Positions 51,563-59,610 of a stretch of DNA of 64,000 bases are shown in pieces; position 1 is the stretch's first letter; each line of letters opens with the position of its first letter. The notes below the pieces were generated by a model. The model searched no databases. It was not told the origin of the DNA and worked only from the letters and a program-made list of their open reading frames with translations. A program made the translations under genes and the position numbers. The stretch lies in contig NZ_JBEPLU010000003.1 in NCBI RefSeq assembly GCF_040545335.1, positions 186,001 to 250,000 of the forward strand, read 5' to 3'. Origin of the DNA: Phenylobacterium koreense. Its GTDB lineage: Bacteria; Pseudomonadota; Alphaproteobacteria; Caulobacterales; Caulobacteraceae.

Positions 51563-52180
51563 TCAGGACCGCTCGTACCTGCGGGTCGACCAGTACTTCC
51601 AGCCCTGATTGGCCGTCAGCCGCCAGCCGCGCCGCTTCAGCGCCCGGCCTACCATAAAATTGAAGAAGCCGTGCGCCAGCACAACCACGTCCTGACCGCT
51701 TGCGGCAAGATCGACGATCATCTGCGCGGCCTCGTCGGCGCGGGCCTCGGCCTGCCGGCGGGTCTCCTGGCCCTCGTGGTGATTGAAGAACCACCACCAG
51801 ACCCGGGCGATGAAGCCCCAGAGCTTGGGAGACATCTTCACGAAGCCCGGCCAGTTCGGCGGCGGCAGGGGCGCCTCGACGAACAGCGGCGTGCGGGAAA
51901 ATTCGCGGCCCGCAGCGAGCGCCAGAGCGCTTTCGATCGAGCGATTGCGGACCGAGGAGATGATCACACCGGCCCGCGCGGTCTGCGCGATCAGGGCCGG
52001 CGGCGGCGTCTGGCCAGGCCGGATGCCCAGCAGCTCGTAGCGGCTCCAGTAATCGCGATAGCCATGGGCGCTCAGCATTACCTTGCGGTGGATGTCAGGT
52101 TCGCCATGGCGCGCCAAAACGATCGCCCCGGGGCGCGTGGCGGTCGATTGCGGAAGGTCGGCGGTCAATGCGTCGGCCAT
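51563..52180 (-). CDS. Histidine phosphatase superfamily protein
   Basis: About 205 residues from ATG 52180 (MADALTAD); the frame is open to 52207 so the start is uncertain. The phosphohistidine motif LARHGEP (His about 26) and the distal VLAHGFFNFMV carry the active site. The middle has a tryptophan-rich segment (ARVWWWFFNHHEG). The substrate is unknown; members range from phosphoglycerate mutase-like to SixA-like enzymes. It lies between xseB and the deacetylase-like gene on the same strand. Confidence 0.85.
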   Translation of the reverse strand: MADALTADLPQSTATRPGAIVLARHGEPDIHRKVMLSAHGYRDYWSRYELLGIRPGQTPPPALIAQTARAGVIISSVRNRSIESALALAAGREFSRTPLFVEAPLPPPNWPGFVKMSPKLWGFIARVWWWFFNHHEGQETRRQAEARADEAAQMIVDLAASGQDVVVLAHGFFNFMVGRALKRRGWRLTANQGWKYWSTRRYERS

Positions 52181-52221
52181 GTCATTCACAGGTCGGGATT
52201 CGCGCAACCCGGGCCTCGCCC

Positions 52222-53145
52222 CTACCCTTCTGAGAGAGCCCGAACATGCGCGAGCGCCGAACGGCCTAGAGCCTCAAGGTCGTACCCCCCCTCAAGCGAG
52301 GAAACAACCCGGCCCCGCGAATGGAGACGCGCGACACTCATGATCGCGCGGGTCGCCCAGGCGAAGTCCTCGGCCTCCAGGTTCTGCGTGGAGTCTCCGA
52401 TGGGGTCGCGGACATGGGCGTCGAAACCTGCGGAAACCAGAATAAGGTCGGGCCCGAACACGTCTACATGGTCCATCAGGCCTTCGAACTGCTCGCGCCA
52501 GGCTTCCCGCGACGCACCGGGCGGCACGATGGCGTTGCGGACGTTGGAGGGCGCCTTTTCCGAGGGATGGCCGCTGCCCGGCCAGAGCGGCCACTGCTGC
52601 ACGGAGGCGAAGAACAGGCCTTCCTGCCCGCCGACGGCCGCCTGAGTTCCATTGCCGTGGTGAACGTCGAAGTCGACGACAGCCACTCGTTCGATGCCGG
52701 AGAGCTGAGCCGCTCTAGCGGCGATCGCCACGTTCGAGAAGATGCAGAATCCCATGGGCAAGGCCGGCTCGGCGTGATGCCCCGGAGGCCTGACCGCGCA
52801 GAACGCCCGATTCTGTTCGCCCGAGGCCACGTCCCGCACCGCCTGGACCACTGCGCCGGCCGCCCGATAGGCCGCCGTCAGGCTGCCAGGGGACATGTAG
52901 GTGTCGTCGTCGAGCCGCAGCACGTCCTGCGTCGGCGCGCTGGCGATGATCGATCGGACATAGGCCTCGCGATGCGCAAGCTGCAGCTCGGCAGGGTCGA
53001 TCAGCGGGGCCACCCGCCGATCCAGCCAGAGGTCGCTGTCCTCCAGCGAGCCCAGGACGGCGGCCAAACGCTCCGGCCGCTCCGGATGCCAGTCGCCCGG
53101 CCGGTGGCCCAACATGTCGGGATGAGTGTAGAGGGCGACGTCCAT
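52222..53145 (-). CDS. Histone deacetylase family protein (acetylpolyamine aminohydrolase-like)
   Basis: 307 residues. Zinc-hydrolase motifs are RPPGHHAEP (His123/His124), [11 protein letters not shown] (Asp160, His162), and SAGFDAH (Asp242), with GGYD near 287. Bacterial members deacetylate acetylated polyamines or lysine side chains, or are uncharacterised. Genes of this type often adjoin xseB in proteobacteria. It is divergent from the GNAT gene with 38 bases between, an intriguing acetyltransferase/deacetylase pairing of unknown meaning. Confidence 0.92.
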   Translation of the reverse strand: MDVALYTHPDMLGHRPGDWHPERPERLAAVLGSLEDSDLWLDRRVAPLIDPAELQLAHREAYVRSIIASAPTQDVLRLDDDTYMSPGSLTAAYRAAGAVVQAVRDVASGEQNRAFCAVRPPGHHAEPALPMGFCIFSNVAIAARAAQLSGIERVAVVDFDVHHGNGTQAAVGGQEGLFFASVQQWPLWPGSGHPSEKAPSNVRNAIVPPGASREAWREQFEGLMDHVDVFGPDLILVSAGFDAHVRDPIGDSTQNLEAEDFAWATRAIMSVARLHSRGRVVSSLEGGYDLEALGRSALAHVRALSEG

Positions 53146-53183
53146 CAGAATCAGAGCCTAACTCGCCAAACGCCGAATATCGA

Positions 53184-53723
53184 ATGCAGCAGCCCGTAAT
53201 ACGCAGAGCAGGTCCGTCCGACGCCGCCGTCCTGGCGGAACTTGGCGCCCGCACCTTCAGCGACACCTTCGCCCACCTCTATGCGCCCGAGGACCTGGAA
53301 GCCTTTCTCGCCGACGCCTACAGCCTGAAGCGGACCGGAGCCGACCTGGCCAATCCGGCCAAGGCGCTCTGGCTGGTCGAGGCCGGCGGCGAAGCGATCG
53401 GCTACGCCCTGGCCGGGCCGTGCGACCTTCCGCACCCGGAGGTGACGCCGGCCTGCGGCGAGCTGAAGCGCTTCTATCTGCTCAAGGACTGGCAGGGCGC
53501 CGGCGTCGGCGGCCGATTGTTCGCCGAGGTCATGGCCTGGCTCGAGCGGGAAGGCCCGCGCGACATCTGGATCGGCGTCTGGTCCGAGAATTTCGGCGCC
53601 CAGCGGTTCTATGGCCGGGAGGGATTTTCCAAGGTTGGGGAATACGGCTTCCGGGTTGGTCGCACGGTCGACCGCGAGTTCATCTTGCGACGTGTCGCGG
53701 AGAACCATTCCACCCTGGCGTGA
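53184..53723 (+). CDS. GNAT family N-acetyltransferase
   Basis: 179 residues. The acetyl-CoA binding motif A region is LKDWQGAGVGGRLFAEVMAW (about 98-117), followed by WIGVWSENFGAQRFYGREGF, the B motif. The target is unknown. It is divergent from the deacetylase-like gene. Its frame ends at 53723. Confidence 0.9.
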   Translation: MQQPVIRRAGPSDAAVLAELGARTFSDTFAHLYAPEDLEAFLADAYSLKRTGADLANPAKALWLVEAGGEAIGYALAGPCDLPHPEVTPACGELKRFYLLKDWQGAGVGGRLFAEVMAWLEREGPRDIWIGVWSENFGAQRFYGREGFSKVGEYGFRVGRTVDREFILRRVAENHSTLA

Positions 53724-53850
53724 TTTTCGGCGCCTCCAACGCTGGTTCCTGCGAAGATTGCCGCGATTTAACGACCTAGACTTTGACGCTGCGTCACACA
53801 TTTGCGAGGTTCCGCGCAATCATCGACGAGCTGTACGGGCGGCGGGTGGG

Positions 53851-54345
53851 ATGCTGAGAATTGGTTATGTGCGCCTTCAGGATACGCGTTCTGCGGAAGA
53901 CACCGCGGCGCTGAAATCCCTGGGGTGTCACGTTGTTCGCGCCGAGGAGCCGACCGATCCGACATCGGACGGTTCGTCGGTGCTGCTTTCGATTCTGGAC
54001 TTTATCTCCGAGGGCGACGAGCTCGTGGTGACGCGTCTCAGCCACCTGGCGACGTCGGCGCGCGAACTGCTGGACATGATCGACCGGCTCGAAGCGCGTG
54101 GCGCGAGCCTGCTGGTCACCGAAGCTGAAGTCAGCAGCATCGGTGAAAGCGGCCGGGCGCTCCGGGCGGCGTTGGAGGCGGTGGCCAGCCTGGAGCCCGC
54201 CTGGAGCGCACGCCGCCGCAAGACCGCCCCCGCAGAGGACATTCGGGCGCTTCAGGCCGCCGGCGTGGGACCGGTGGAGATCGCCCGACGCCTGGGGGTT
54301 TCGCGGATGACCGTCTGGCGCAAGCTCAAGGAAACGACAGCCTAG
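53851..54345 (+). CDS. Resolvase-like protein with degenerate catalytic domain and HTH
   Basis: 164 residues. The N-terminus (MLRIGYVRLQDTRSAED) aligns with serine recombinases, whose motif is YARVS. Here the catalytic serine is Gln10; the arginine pair of LDRLGR is replaced by LSHLAT; the STDRE arginine is also missing. A resolvase-type helix-turn-helix follows at the C-terminus (EIARRLGVSRMTVWRKLKE). It cannot be a functional recombinase but could bind DNA. The ATG at 53851 is chosen since it begins the domain; the frame runs further upstream through 53611. No repeat or mobile-element border lies nearby. Confidence 0.85.
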   Translation: MLRIGYVRLQDTRSAEDTAALKSLGCHVVRAEEPTDPTSDGSSVLLSILDFISEGDELVVTRLSHLATSARELLDMIDRLEARGASLLVTEAEVSSIGESGRALRAALEAVASLEPAWSARRRKTAPAEDIRALQAAGVGPVEIARRLGVSRMTVWRKLKETTA

Positions 54346-54396
54346 GCTTGGGCCGGCGACCGAGACGAAATTCGCAACCTCGGGCTTGCCACCGCA

Positions 54397-54413
54397 ACGT
54401 TATAATATTACGT
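54397..54413. promoter_or_regulatory. Zur-like palindrome upstream of the MerC-like gene
   Basis: ACGTTATAATATTACGT is an imperfect palindrome, with GTTATAATATTAC at its core. It differs by one base from GTTATAATATAAC, the core I recall for proteobacterial Zur boxes. It lies 51 bases before the TTG start. The overlap with a promoter -10-like TATAAT is notable. Confidence 0.5.
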
Positions 54414-54464
54414 CCCTCAAGCCGCAGCGCACGCAGGCGGCTCCTGGCGCTCCCGGAGGGATTT

Positions 54465-54827
54465 TTGAAACCTGCCCCAAGCTCCCTGCTGGACGCCTCG
54501 GCCGTTGGCCTGTCCGGTCTCTGCCTGGCTCACTGCCTGGCCCTCCCCCTCGTCGCCGCCTTCTCCCCCCTCCTGGCGACCTGGGCGGAGGCCGAGTGGG
54601 TTCACGCGGTGGTCATCGGCATGGCCGCGCCGCTCTCGATCTTCGCCCTGTGGCGCAGGGGCAAGGGCCTGGCGATCATCGGACTGTCGGCCCTTGGCCT
54701 CTCGATGCTGACCCTCGGCGCGTTCCATTGGCCGTCGGCGGAGCTTGAAACGCCGATCACCGTGGCCGGCAGCCTGGTGCTGGCCTGCGCCCACACGCTG
54801 AACTGGCGCCGGCGGCACGCCCACTAA
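54465..54827 (+). CDS. MerC-domain membrane protein
   Basis: 120 residues if started at TTG 54465, which has CGGAGGG four to five bases upstream; the frame continues to 54348 but that part is polar and arginine-rich and would include the regulatory palindrome. Four hydrophobic segments match MerC, and a Cys-His-Cys cluster in helix one (LSGLCLAHCLALPLV) resembles the metal-binding Cys pair. MerC proteins transport mercury, but homologues in Zur-controlled settings suggest zinc. The gene ends with RRRHAH. Confidence 0.75.
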   Translation: MKPAPSSLLDASAVGLSGLCLAHCLALPLVAAFSPLLATWAEAEWVHAVVIGMAAPLSIFALWRRGKGLAIIGLSALGLSMLTLGAFHWPSAELETPITVAGSLVLACAHTLNWRRRHAH

Positions 54828-54933
54828 AAAGACCGCCCTGAGCTCCGCGTACCGAACGCCATCTGGACAACGGCGGTCGCGGGGACCATCTTTCGGTGTC
54901 AAACGTCTGTTCGTCACCGTGGGAATCCCCGCC

Positions 54934-56109
54934 ATGTTCATGCGCTTTTTCACCGAGCTGCGCGAAGCCAAGGTGCCGGTGACACTGAAAGAGTACCTCA
55001 TGCTGATGGAGGCGCTCGACAAGGTGGTGATCGAACGGAAGGTGGAGGATTTCTACTATCTGTCGCGCTCGGCCCTGGTGAAGGACGAGAAGAACCTCGA
55101 CAAGTTCGACCAGGTGTTCAGCCACGTATTCAAGGGCCTGGAGAAGGTCGAGGGCGTCGGGACCGCGGACATCCCTTCCGAGTGGCTCAAGAAGATCTCC
55201 GAGAAGTTCCTCACCGAGGAGGAAAAGGCGCAGATCGAGGCCATGGGCGGCTTCGACAAGCTCATGGAAGCGCTTGCCGAGCGCATGAAGGAGCAGAAGG
55301 AGCGCCACGAAGGCGGCAACAAGATGATCGGCACCGGCGGCACCTCGCCGTTCGGCGCCAACGGCTATCACCCCGAAGGCATCCGGATCGGCCAGGACAA
55401 GGGCCGGCACGGCAAGGCCATCAAGGTCTGGGACAAGCGCGAGTACAAGAACCTCGACGACAGCGTCGAACTCGGCACCCGCAACATCAAGGTCGCCTTG
55501 CGCCGCCTGCGCAAATGGGTGCGTGACGGGGCCGCCGAGGAGCTGGACATGCCCGGCACGATCCGCGGCACCGCCGAGAAGGGCTATCTCGACATCCAAC
55601 TCCGCCCCGAGCGCCGCAACAAGATCAGCGTCCTGATCTTCTTCGACATTGGCGGCTCGATGGACAGCCACATCAAGGTCTGCGAGGAGCTATTCTCGGC
55701 CGCGCGGTCCGAATTCAAGAACATGGAGTTCTACTACTTCCACAACTGCCTCTATGAGAGCGTGTGGAAGGACAACCGCCGGCGTCACGCCGAAAAGCTG
55801 AACACCTGGGACATACTCCATAAGTTCTCCAGCGACTACAAAGTGATCTTCGTCGGCGACGCCACGATGAGCCCCTACGAAATCACCTATCCGGGCGGCT
55901 CGGTGGAGCACTGGAACGAGGAAGCCGGCGCCATCTGGATGGACCGCGTGGCCCAGATCTACGAGCACGTGGTCTGGCTGAACCCGACCGCCGAACGCCA
56001 CTGGGACTACACGCCCTCCATCGAGGTCATGAAGCAACTGGTGAACGACCGGATGTTCCCGCTGACCCTTGAGGGACTTGAAAAGGCGATGCGCGAACTG
56101 GCGCGTTAA
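54934..56109 (+). CDS. VWA (CoxE-like) domain protein
   Basis: About 391 residues from ATG 54934; GTG at 54919 is an alternative. The N-terminal region (FFTELREAKVPVTLKEYLML) is family-typical, the middle is charged and helical, and the MIDAS motif FFDIGGSMDSH lies near residue 237. Such VWA proteins normally work with a MoxR-type AAA ATPase as metal or cofactor insertion chaperones; no such ATPase gene is adjacent. It is 107 bases after the MerC-like gene. Confidence 0.85.
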   Translation: MFMRFFTELREAKVPVTLKEYLMLMEALDKVVIERKVEDFYYLSRSALVKDEKNLDKFDQVFSHVFKGLEKVEGVGTADIPSEWLKKISEKFLTEEEKAQIEAMGGFDKLMEALAERMKEQKERHEGGNKMIGTGGTSPFGANGYHPEGIRIGQDKGRHGKAIKVWDKREYKNLDDSVELGTRNIKVALRRLRKWVRDGAAEELDMPGTIRGTAEKGYLDIQLRPERRNKISVLIFFDIGGSMDSHIKVCEELFSAARSEFKNMEFYYFHNCLYESVWKDNRRRHAEKLNTWDILHKFSSDYKVIFVGDATMSPYEITYPGGSVEHWNEEAGAIWMDRVAQIYEHVVWLNPTAERHWDYTPSIEVMKQLVNDRMFPLTLEGLEKAMRELAR

Positions 56110-56127
56110 GCGCCGCCTCGCCGATTT

Positions 56128-56154
56128 TGTCACACCTGCTAAGCTGATGTGACA
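56128..56154. promoter_or_regulatory. Inverted repeat before the TetR gene
   Basis: TGTCACA (56128-56134) and TGTGACA (56148-56154) are perfect inverted copies with a 13-base spacer, ending 16 bases before the GTG at 56171. Position suits autorepression by the TetR protein. A weaker alternative is a hairpin ending the VWA transcript. Confidence 0.5.
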
Positions 56155-56170
56155 GTTGAGAGATTCGCCC

Positions 56171-56824
56171 GTGGACGCCGCCGAGGCCAACGACGCAGCA
56201 GAAAGCAACGAGGCCGCGACCAAGGCTGCGGTCTTCGCCGCAGCCGAGCGGCTGTTCGCCCTGCACGGCTTCCAGAACGTCTCCGTCCGAGACATCACCG
56301 CGGACGCGGGCGTGAACCTAGCCTCGGTGAACTATCACTTCGGCTCCAAGGACGCCCTGCTGTTCGAAATCTTCCGGCGCCGGACCGCGGAGCTGAACCG
56401 CGAGCGGGCGCGGATGCTGCACGAGGCGAACGACCGCCACCAGGGCGCCCCGCCGGTCCGCGAGATCCTTGAGGCCCTGTTCGCCCCGCCGCTGCGCTGG
56501 GGCGCGGCCAACAGCGACCGCCGCATCTCGGTCCAGTTCATCATCCGCTCACGCAGCGAGGGCACCGAGGAGATGCGCGAGGCGCTGGCCAAGGATGTCA
56601 GCCACCTCGCCCGCTTCGCCGACGCCCTGATCAAGGCGCGGCCCGACCTGCCGCCGGAGACGGTCTACTGGCGGCTGCATTTCTGCCTGGGCATGACCCA
56701 CAACAACCGCTTCGCCGAGTTCGACCGCCTGCACGTGCTGTCCGACGGCCTGACCCGCGAAGGCGACACCGACGCGCTGCTCAAGCGCATGCTGGACTTC
56801 GCCGAAGCCGGCTTCCTCGCCTAG
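56171..56824 (+). CDS. TetR/AcrR family transcriptional regulator
   Basis: 217 residues from GTG 56171; a TTG at 56156 would add five residues. The DNA-binding part is about 15-65: AAERLFALHGFQNVSVRDIT, then NLASVNYHFGSKDALLFEIF. The C-terminal ligand domain resembles the CerR/YbiH type (VQFIIRSRSEGTEEMREALA). It converges with the downstream gene, sharing CTAG as both stop codons. Its targets are unknown apart from the likely own operator. Confidence 0.9.
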   Translation: MDAAEANDAAESNEAATKAAVFAAAERLFALHGFQNVSVRDITADAGVNLASVNYHFGSKDALLFEIFRRRTAELNRERARMLHEANDRHQGAPPVREILEALFAPPLRWGAANSDRRISVQFIIRSRSEGTEEMREALAKDVSHLARFADALIKARPDLPPETVYWRLHFCLGMTHNNRFAEFDRLHVLSDGLTREGDTDALLKRMLDFAEAGFLA

Positions 56825-58038
56825 CCAAACAGCGTCAGCCGGCCGTTGGCCACGCCCACGCCACGTCCCTCGGCCCAAGCGGGAGTGGGTGACGCCGCGA
56901 GGCGATCAAGCGCATCTCCCTCCGGCCAGCCGCCGGCGACGTGAAACGCCGCAACGGTGTTCGGTTCGCGCGGCAGGACGCCGATAGCCTGCTCGACATC
57001 GCCCCAAGCCCGCGCGAGCGTTTCGCTGGAACCCGTCCGGATCACCACATAGTCGGCCCTGGGGATCAGGCTATTCGGTTCGGTCCAGAGCGCGATGCTG
57101 GAGAGCGTATCGCCTTCGGGCAGGAGCGTCAGATTGGCCACGGCGGTCGGCCGCCCTTCCCGCGCCAGGCGCTCGGCGACCAGAGGCTGCTCCTGTTCGT
57201 GGATTTCCGCCTTCCGCAACGCCGCCAACACCTGCAGGCTGGCGCTGCCGGTGGTGTCCTCGAAGGCTTTCCACTCGCCGTCGACCAGGATCAGCGGGAC
57301 GGCCGAAACCGCGGGGCCATGCCGTTGGAGAACGCCCCGCGCGGCGGCGGCCATGGCCTCCAGCGCATCGGGATCATCCGCGCCTGCGACCAAGAGCATA
57401 TCCCGGGTCACCGCGATCGCCACGGGCGCGCCGCGCAAGTCCAGCCCATTGAAAGTCTCCGGGACTAGCATCCTGCTGACGTCGTTGTAGTCCGTTCCCG
57501 CCGAAACGTAGAAGCCGTCCTCGTCCCGCTCGAAGGCCAACGGCTCGCGTTGGCGCAGGTTCGCCAGCGCCGCCTCCAGCACCTCCGGAAAGGAGCGCCC
57601 CCAGTCTGCGAGACGGTCCGGCTCGACGCCGGCCAAGCTGTGGGGACGGTCGATACCGACACGGATCACCAAGTGCTCGGTCAGCGGCCGCCAAGCCCCC
57701 GCCTTCGAGGGTTCGTAGCACGCCGCCAACTGGGCAGGCGCGGCCGCCCGCACGAGCGGAACCAACAAATCCTTGCAGGCCTCCCAGCTCGGATCAGCGC
57801 CCGCCTCGAGCACGAAGGACACGGCGTGGTCGATCGCAGTCTGGCGCGCGGCGCCGCGCGCGTCCGACCAGTGCTGGAAGAGAGGCTCGAGGTCCACGCC
57901 CCCTAAGATGCCCAAGTCGAACCGGAAGCGCTTCTCGTCATAGTCGAGCGGATGCGGCCAGCCTTGGCCGCGAACCCCTTCGAAAACCTGCTTGGCGAAG
58001 CGCTTGCGCCCGCCTCCGAACAAATCCAGCAGACCCAT
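56821..58038 (-). CDS. Protein of unknown function (405 residues)
   Basis: Starts at ATG 58038 (MGLLDLFGGGRKRFAKQV); the frame is open to 58068. No signal peptide or membrane segment. Contents include an N-terminal basic helix, then alternating alpha/beta segments (FERDEDGFYVSAGTDYNDVS, RMLVPETFNGLDLRGAPVAI). The overall plan resembles DUF1444/YtpQ-like proteins, but that match is only by impression. It is convergent with the TetR gene and divergent from the aminotransferase, so it seems to be a single-gene unit. Confidence 0.75.
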   Translation of the reverse strand: MGLLDLFGGGRKRFAKQVFEGVRGQGWPHPLDYDEKRFRFDLGILGGVDLEPLFQHWSDARGAARQTAIDHAVSFVLEAGADPSWEACKDLLVPLVRAAAPAQLAACYEPSKAGAWRPLTEHLVIRVGIDRPHSLAGVEPDRLADWGRSFPEVLEAALANLRQREPLAFERDEDGFYVSAGTDYNDVSRMLVPETFNGLDLRGAPVAIAVTRDMLLVAGADDPDALEAMAAAARGVLQRHGPAVSAVPLILVDGEWKAFEDTTGSASLQVLAALRKAEIHEQEQPLVAERLAREGRPTAVANLTLLPEGDTLSSIALWTEPNSLIPRADYVVIRTGSSETLARAWGDVEQAIGVLPREPNTVAAFHVAGGWPEGDALDRLAASPTPAWAEGRGVGVANGRLTLFG

Positions 58039-58227
58039 AAGCGCCCCTAGAGTTGATGCGCAAAACAAAACGAGAACACGCCTGTACTGTCAAGCTTGTT
58101 TGGCCAGGACTGGTCGGAAAACGGGCCAGAGCGCCGCAGGCGCCGTCAGCAAAGCTTGCGTTCACGATCCTGTGGGAACATCAAGCGTTGGCGCTCACTG
58201 GTTGCGCCCTGACCGGAACCCACTGCC

Positions 58228-59571
58228 TTGCGTACCTCCATCGTCCATCCCGGAGCCGATAATCTCCGCTACGAAATCCGCCAGATCGTAGAGGTCGCGC
58301 GAGCTATCGAGGCTGCAGGCCAGCCGATCCGTTGGGAAAACATCGGCGACCCGGTCGCCAAGGGCGAGAGCGCGCCCGGCTGGATCAAGGAAATCGTCGG
58401 CAAGGCTGCGCAGGAGGACCTGAGCTTCGCCTACTCCCCGACCAAGGGCCTGGACGAGACCCGCGCCTACATCGCCCACGAACGGAACCTCGAAGGCGGG
58501 ATCCAGATCACGCCCGACGACCTCCTGTTCTTCAACGGGCTGGGCGACGCCATTTCGACCATCTACGGCGCGCTGCATCCGACGGCCCGGGTGATCGGCC
58601 CCAACCCGGCCTATCCGACCCACTCCTCGGCGGAGGCCGCCCACGCCGGCGCGCCGCACATCACCTACCGCCTCGATCCGGAGAACGGCTGGCGGCCCGA
58701 CCTTGCCGACCTGGAATCCAAGGTCGCTGCCAACCCGCACATCGCCGCCATCCTGATCATCAATCCCGACAACCCGACGGGCTTCGTCTATCCGCAGGAA
58801 ACCCTTGCCGCGATCGTCGATATCGCCCGCCGCTACAACCTCTTCCTGATTTCCGACGAGATCTATTCGAACCTCGCCTACGACGTTTCGGAGATGCGCA
58901 AGCTGGCCTCGGTGATCGGCGAGGTCCCGGCCATCGCCATGCGCGGGATCTCCAAGGAGTTCCCCTGGCCGGGCGCGCGCTGCGGCTGGATCGAGATCTA
59001 CAACCGCGACAAGGACACCGACTTCGACCGCTTCGCGCGCTCGCTGCTCGAAACCAAGATGCTCGAGGTCTGCGCCACCACCCTGCCCCAGCGCGTCCTG
59101 CCGCGGGTCATGGGCGACGCGCGCTACTACCCTTACCTGGCCCAGCGCGTAGCCGCCTACGACCGCCGCGCCAAGCGCGCCGTCGCGGCGCTATCGGACA
59201 TCCCGGAGATCACCATCCATCCGGCTCGCGGCGCCTTCTACATGACCGCCGTCTTCCGCCATGGCGTCCTGGGGATGGATCAGTCGTTGCCCACCTCGGC
59301 GAGTGCTGAAGCGATCATCTCGCCGCACCTCAGCGCCGCCCTCGACCAGCGCTTCGTGCTGCACCTGCTGGCGGCCACCGGCATCTGCGTGGTGCCGCTC
59401 TCAACGGGCTTCAACTCCGACCTGCAGGGCTTCCGCTTCACCTTGCTCGAAGCCGACGAGACGAAGTTCGAGGCCCTGCTGGCCGATCTGGCTGCGGCCC
59501 TGCGCGCCTATCTTGCAAGCGCGCCCAAGGCGGCCGGCCAGCCCGCCACCAAGAGCGCCGCCGTGGCCTGA
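58228..59571 (+). CDS. PLP-dependent aminotransferase, class I/II
   Basis: 447 residues. Signatures are the substrate-binding INPDNPTGFVYPQE, LFLISDEIYSNLAYD, and the cofactor lysine in RGISKEFPWPGARCGWIEIY. The C-terminus adds an alanine-rich tail. It transfers amino groups in amino-acid metabolism; the exact donor is unknown. The start is TTG at 58228, with GGAA about ten bases upstream, because no ATG or GTG lies before the conserved IGDPVAKG. A 189-base gap before it contains no clear gene. Confidence 0.9.
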   Translation: MRTSIVHPGADNLRYEIRQIVEVARAIEAAGQPIRWENIGDPVAKGESAPGWIKEIVGKAAQEDLSFAYSPTKGLDETRAYIAHERNLEGGIQITPDDLLFFNGLGDAISTIYGALHPTARVIGPNPAYPTHSSAEAAHAGAPHITYRLDPENGWRPDLADLESKVAANPHIAAILIINPDNPTGFVYPQETLAAIVDIARRYNLFLISDEIYSNLAYDVSEMRKLASVIGEVPAIAMRGISKEFPWPGARCGWIEIYNRDKDTDFDRFARSLLETKMLEVCATTLPQRVLPRVMGDARYYPYLAQRVAAYDRRAKRAVAALSDIPEITIHPARGAFYMTAVFRHGVLGMDQSLPTSASAEAIISPHLSAALDQRFVLHLLAATGICVVPLSTGFNSDLQGFRFTLLEADETKFEALLADLAAALRAYLASAPKAAGQPATKSAAVA

Positions 59572-59610
59572 AGCCAGTGAGGCGCGGGCCTCCCGCCGGC
59601 GCCTCGCCGC

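Noticed and set aside
53851..54345. Resolvase-like gene as a sign of a mobile element
   Set aside because: No terminal repeats, transposase, target duplications or composition change lie nearby, and its catalytic residues are lost.
58053..58262. 69-codon plus-strand frame between the unknown gene and the aminotransferase
   Set aside because: It overlaps the aminotransferase start, has no ribosome site and shows no hydrophobic or motif structure.
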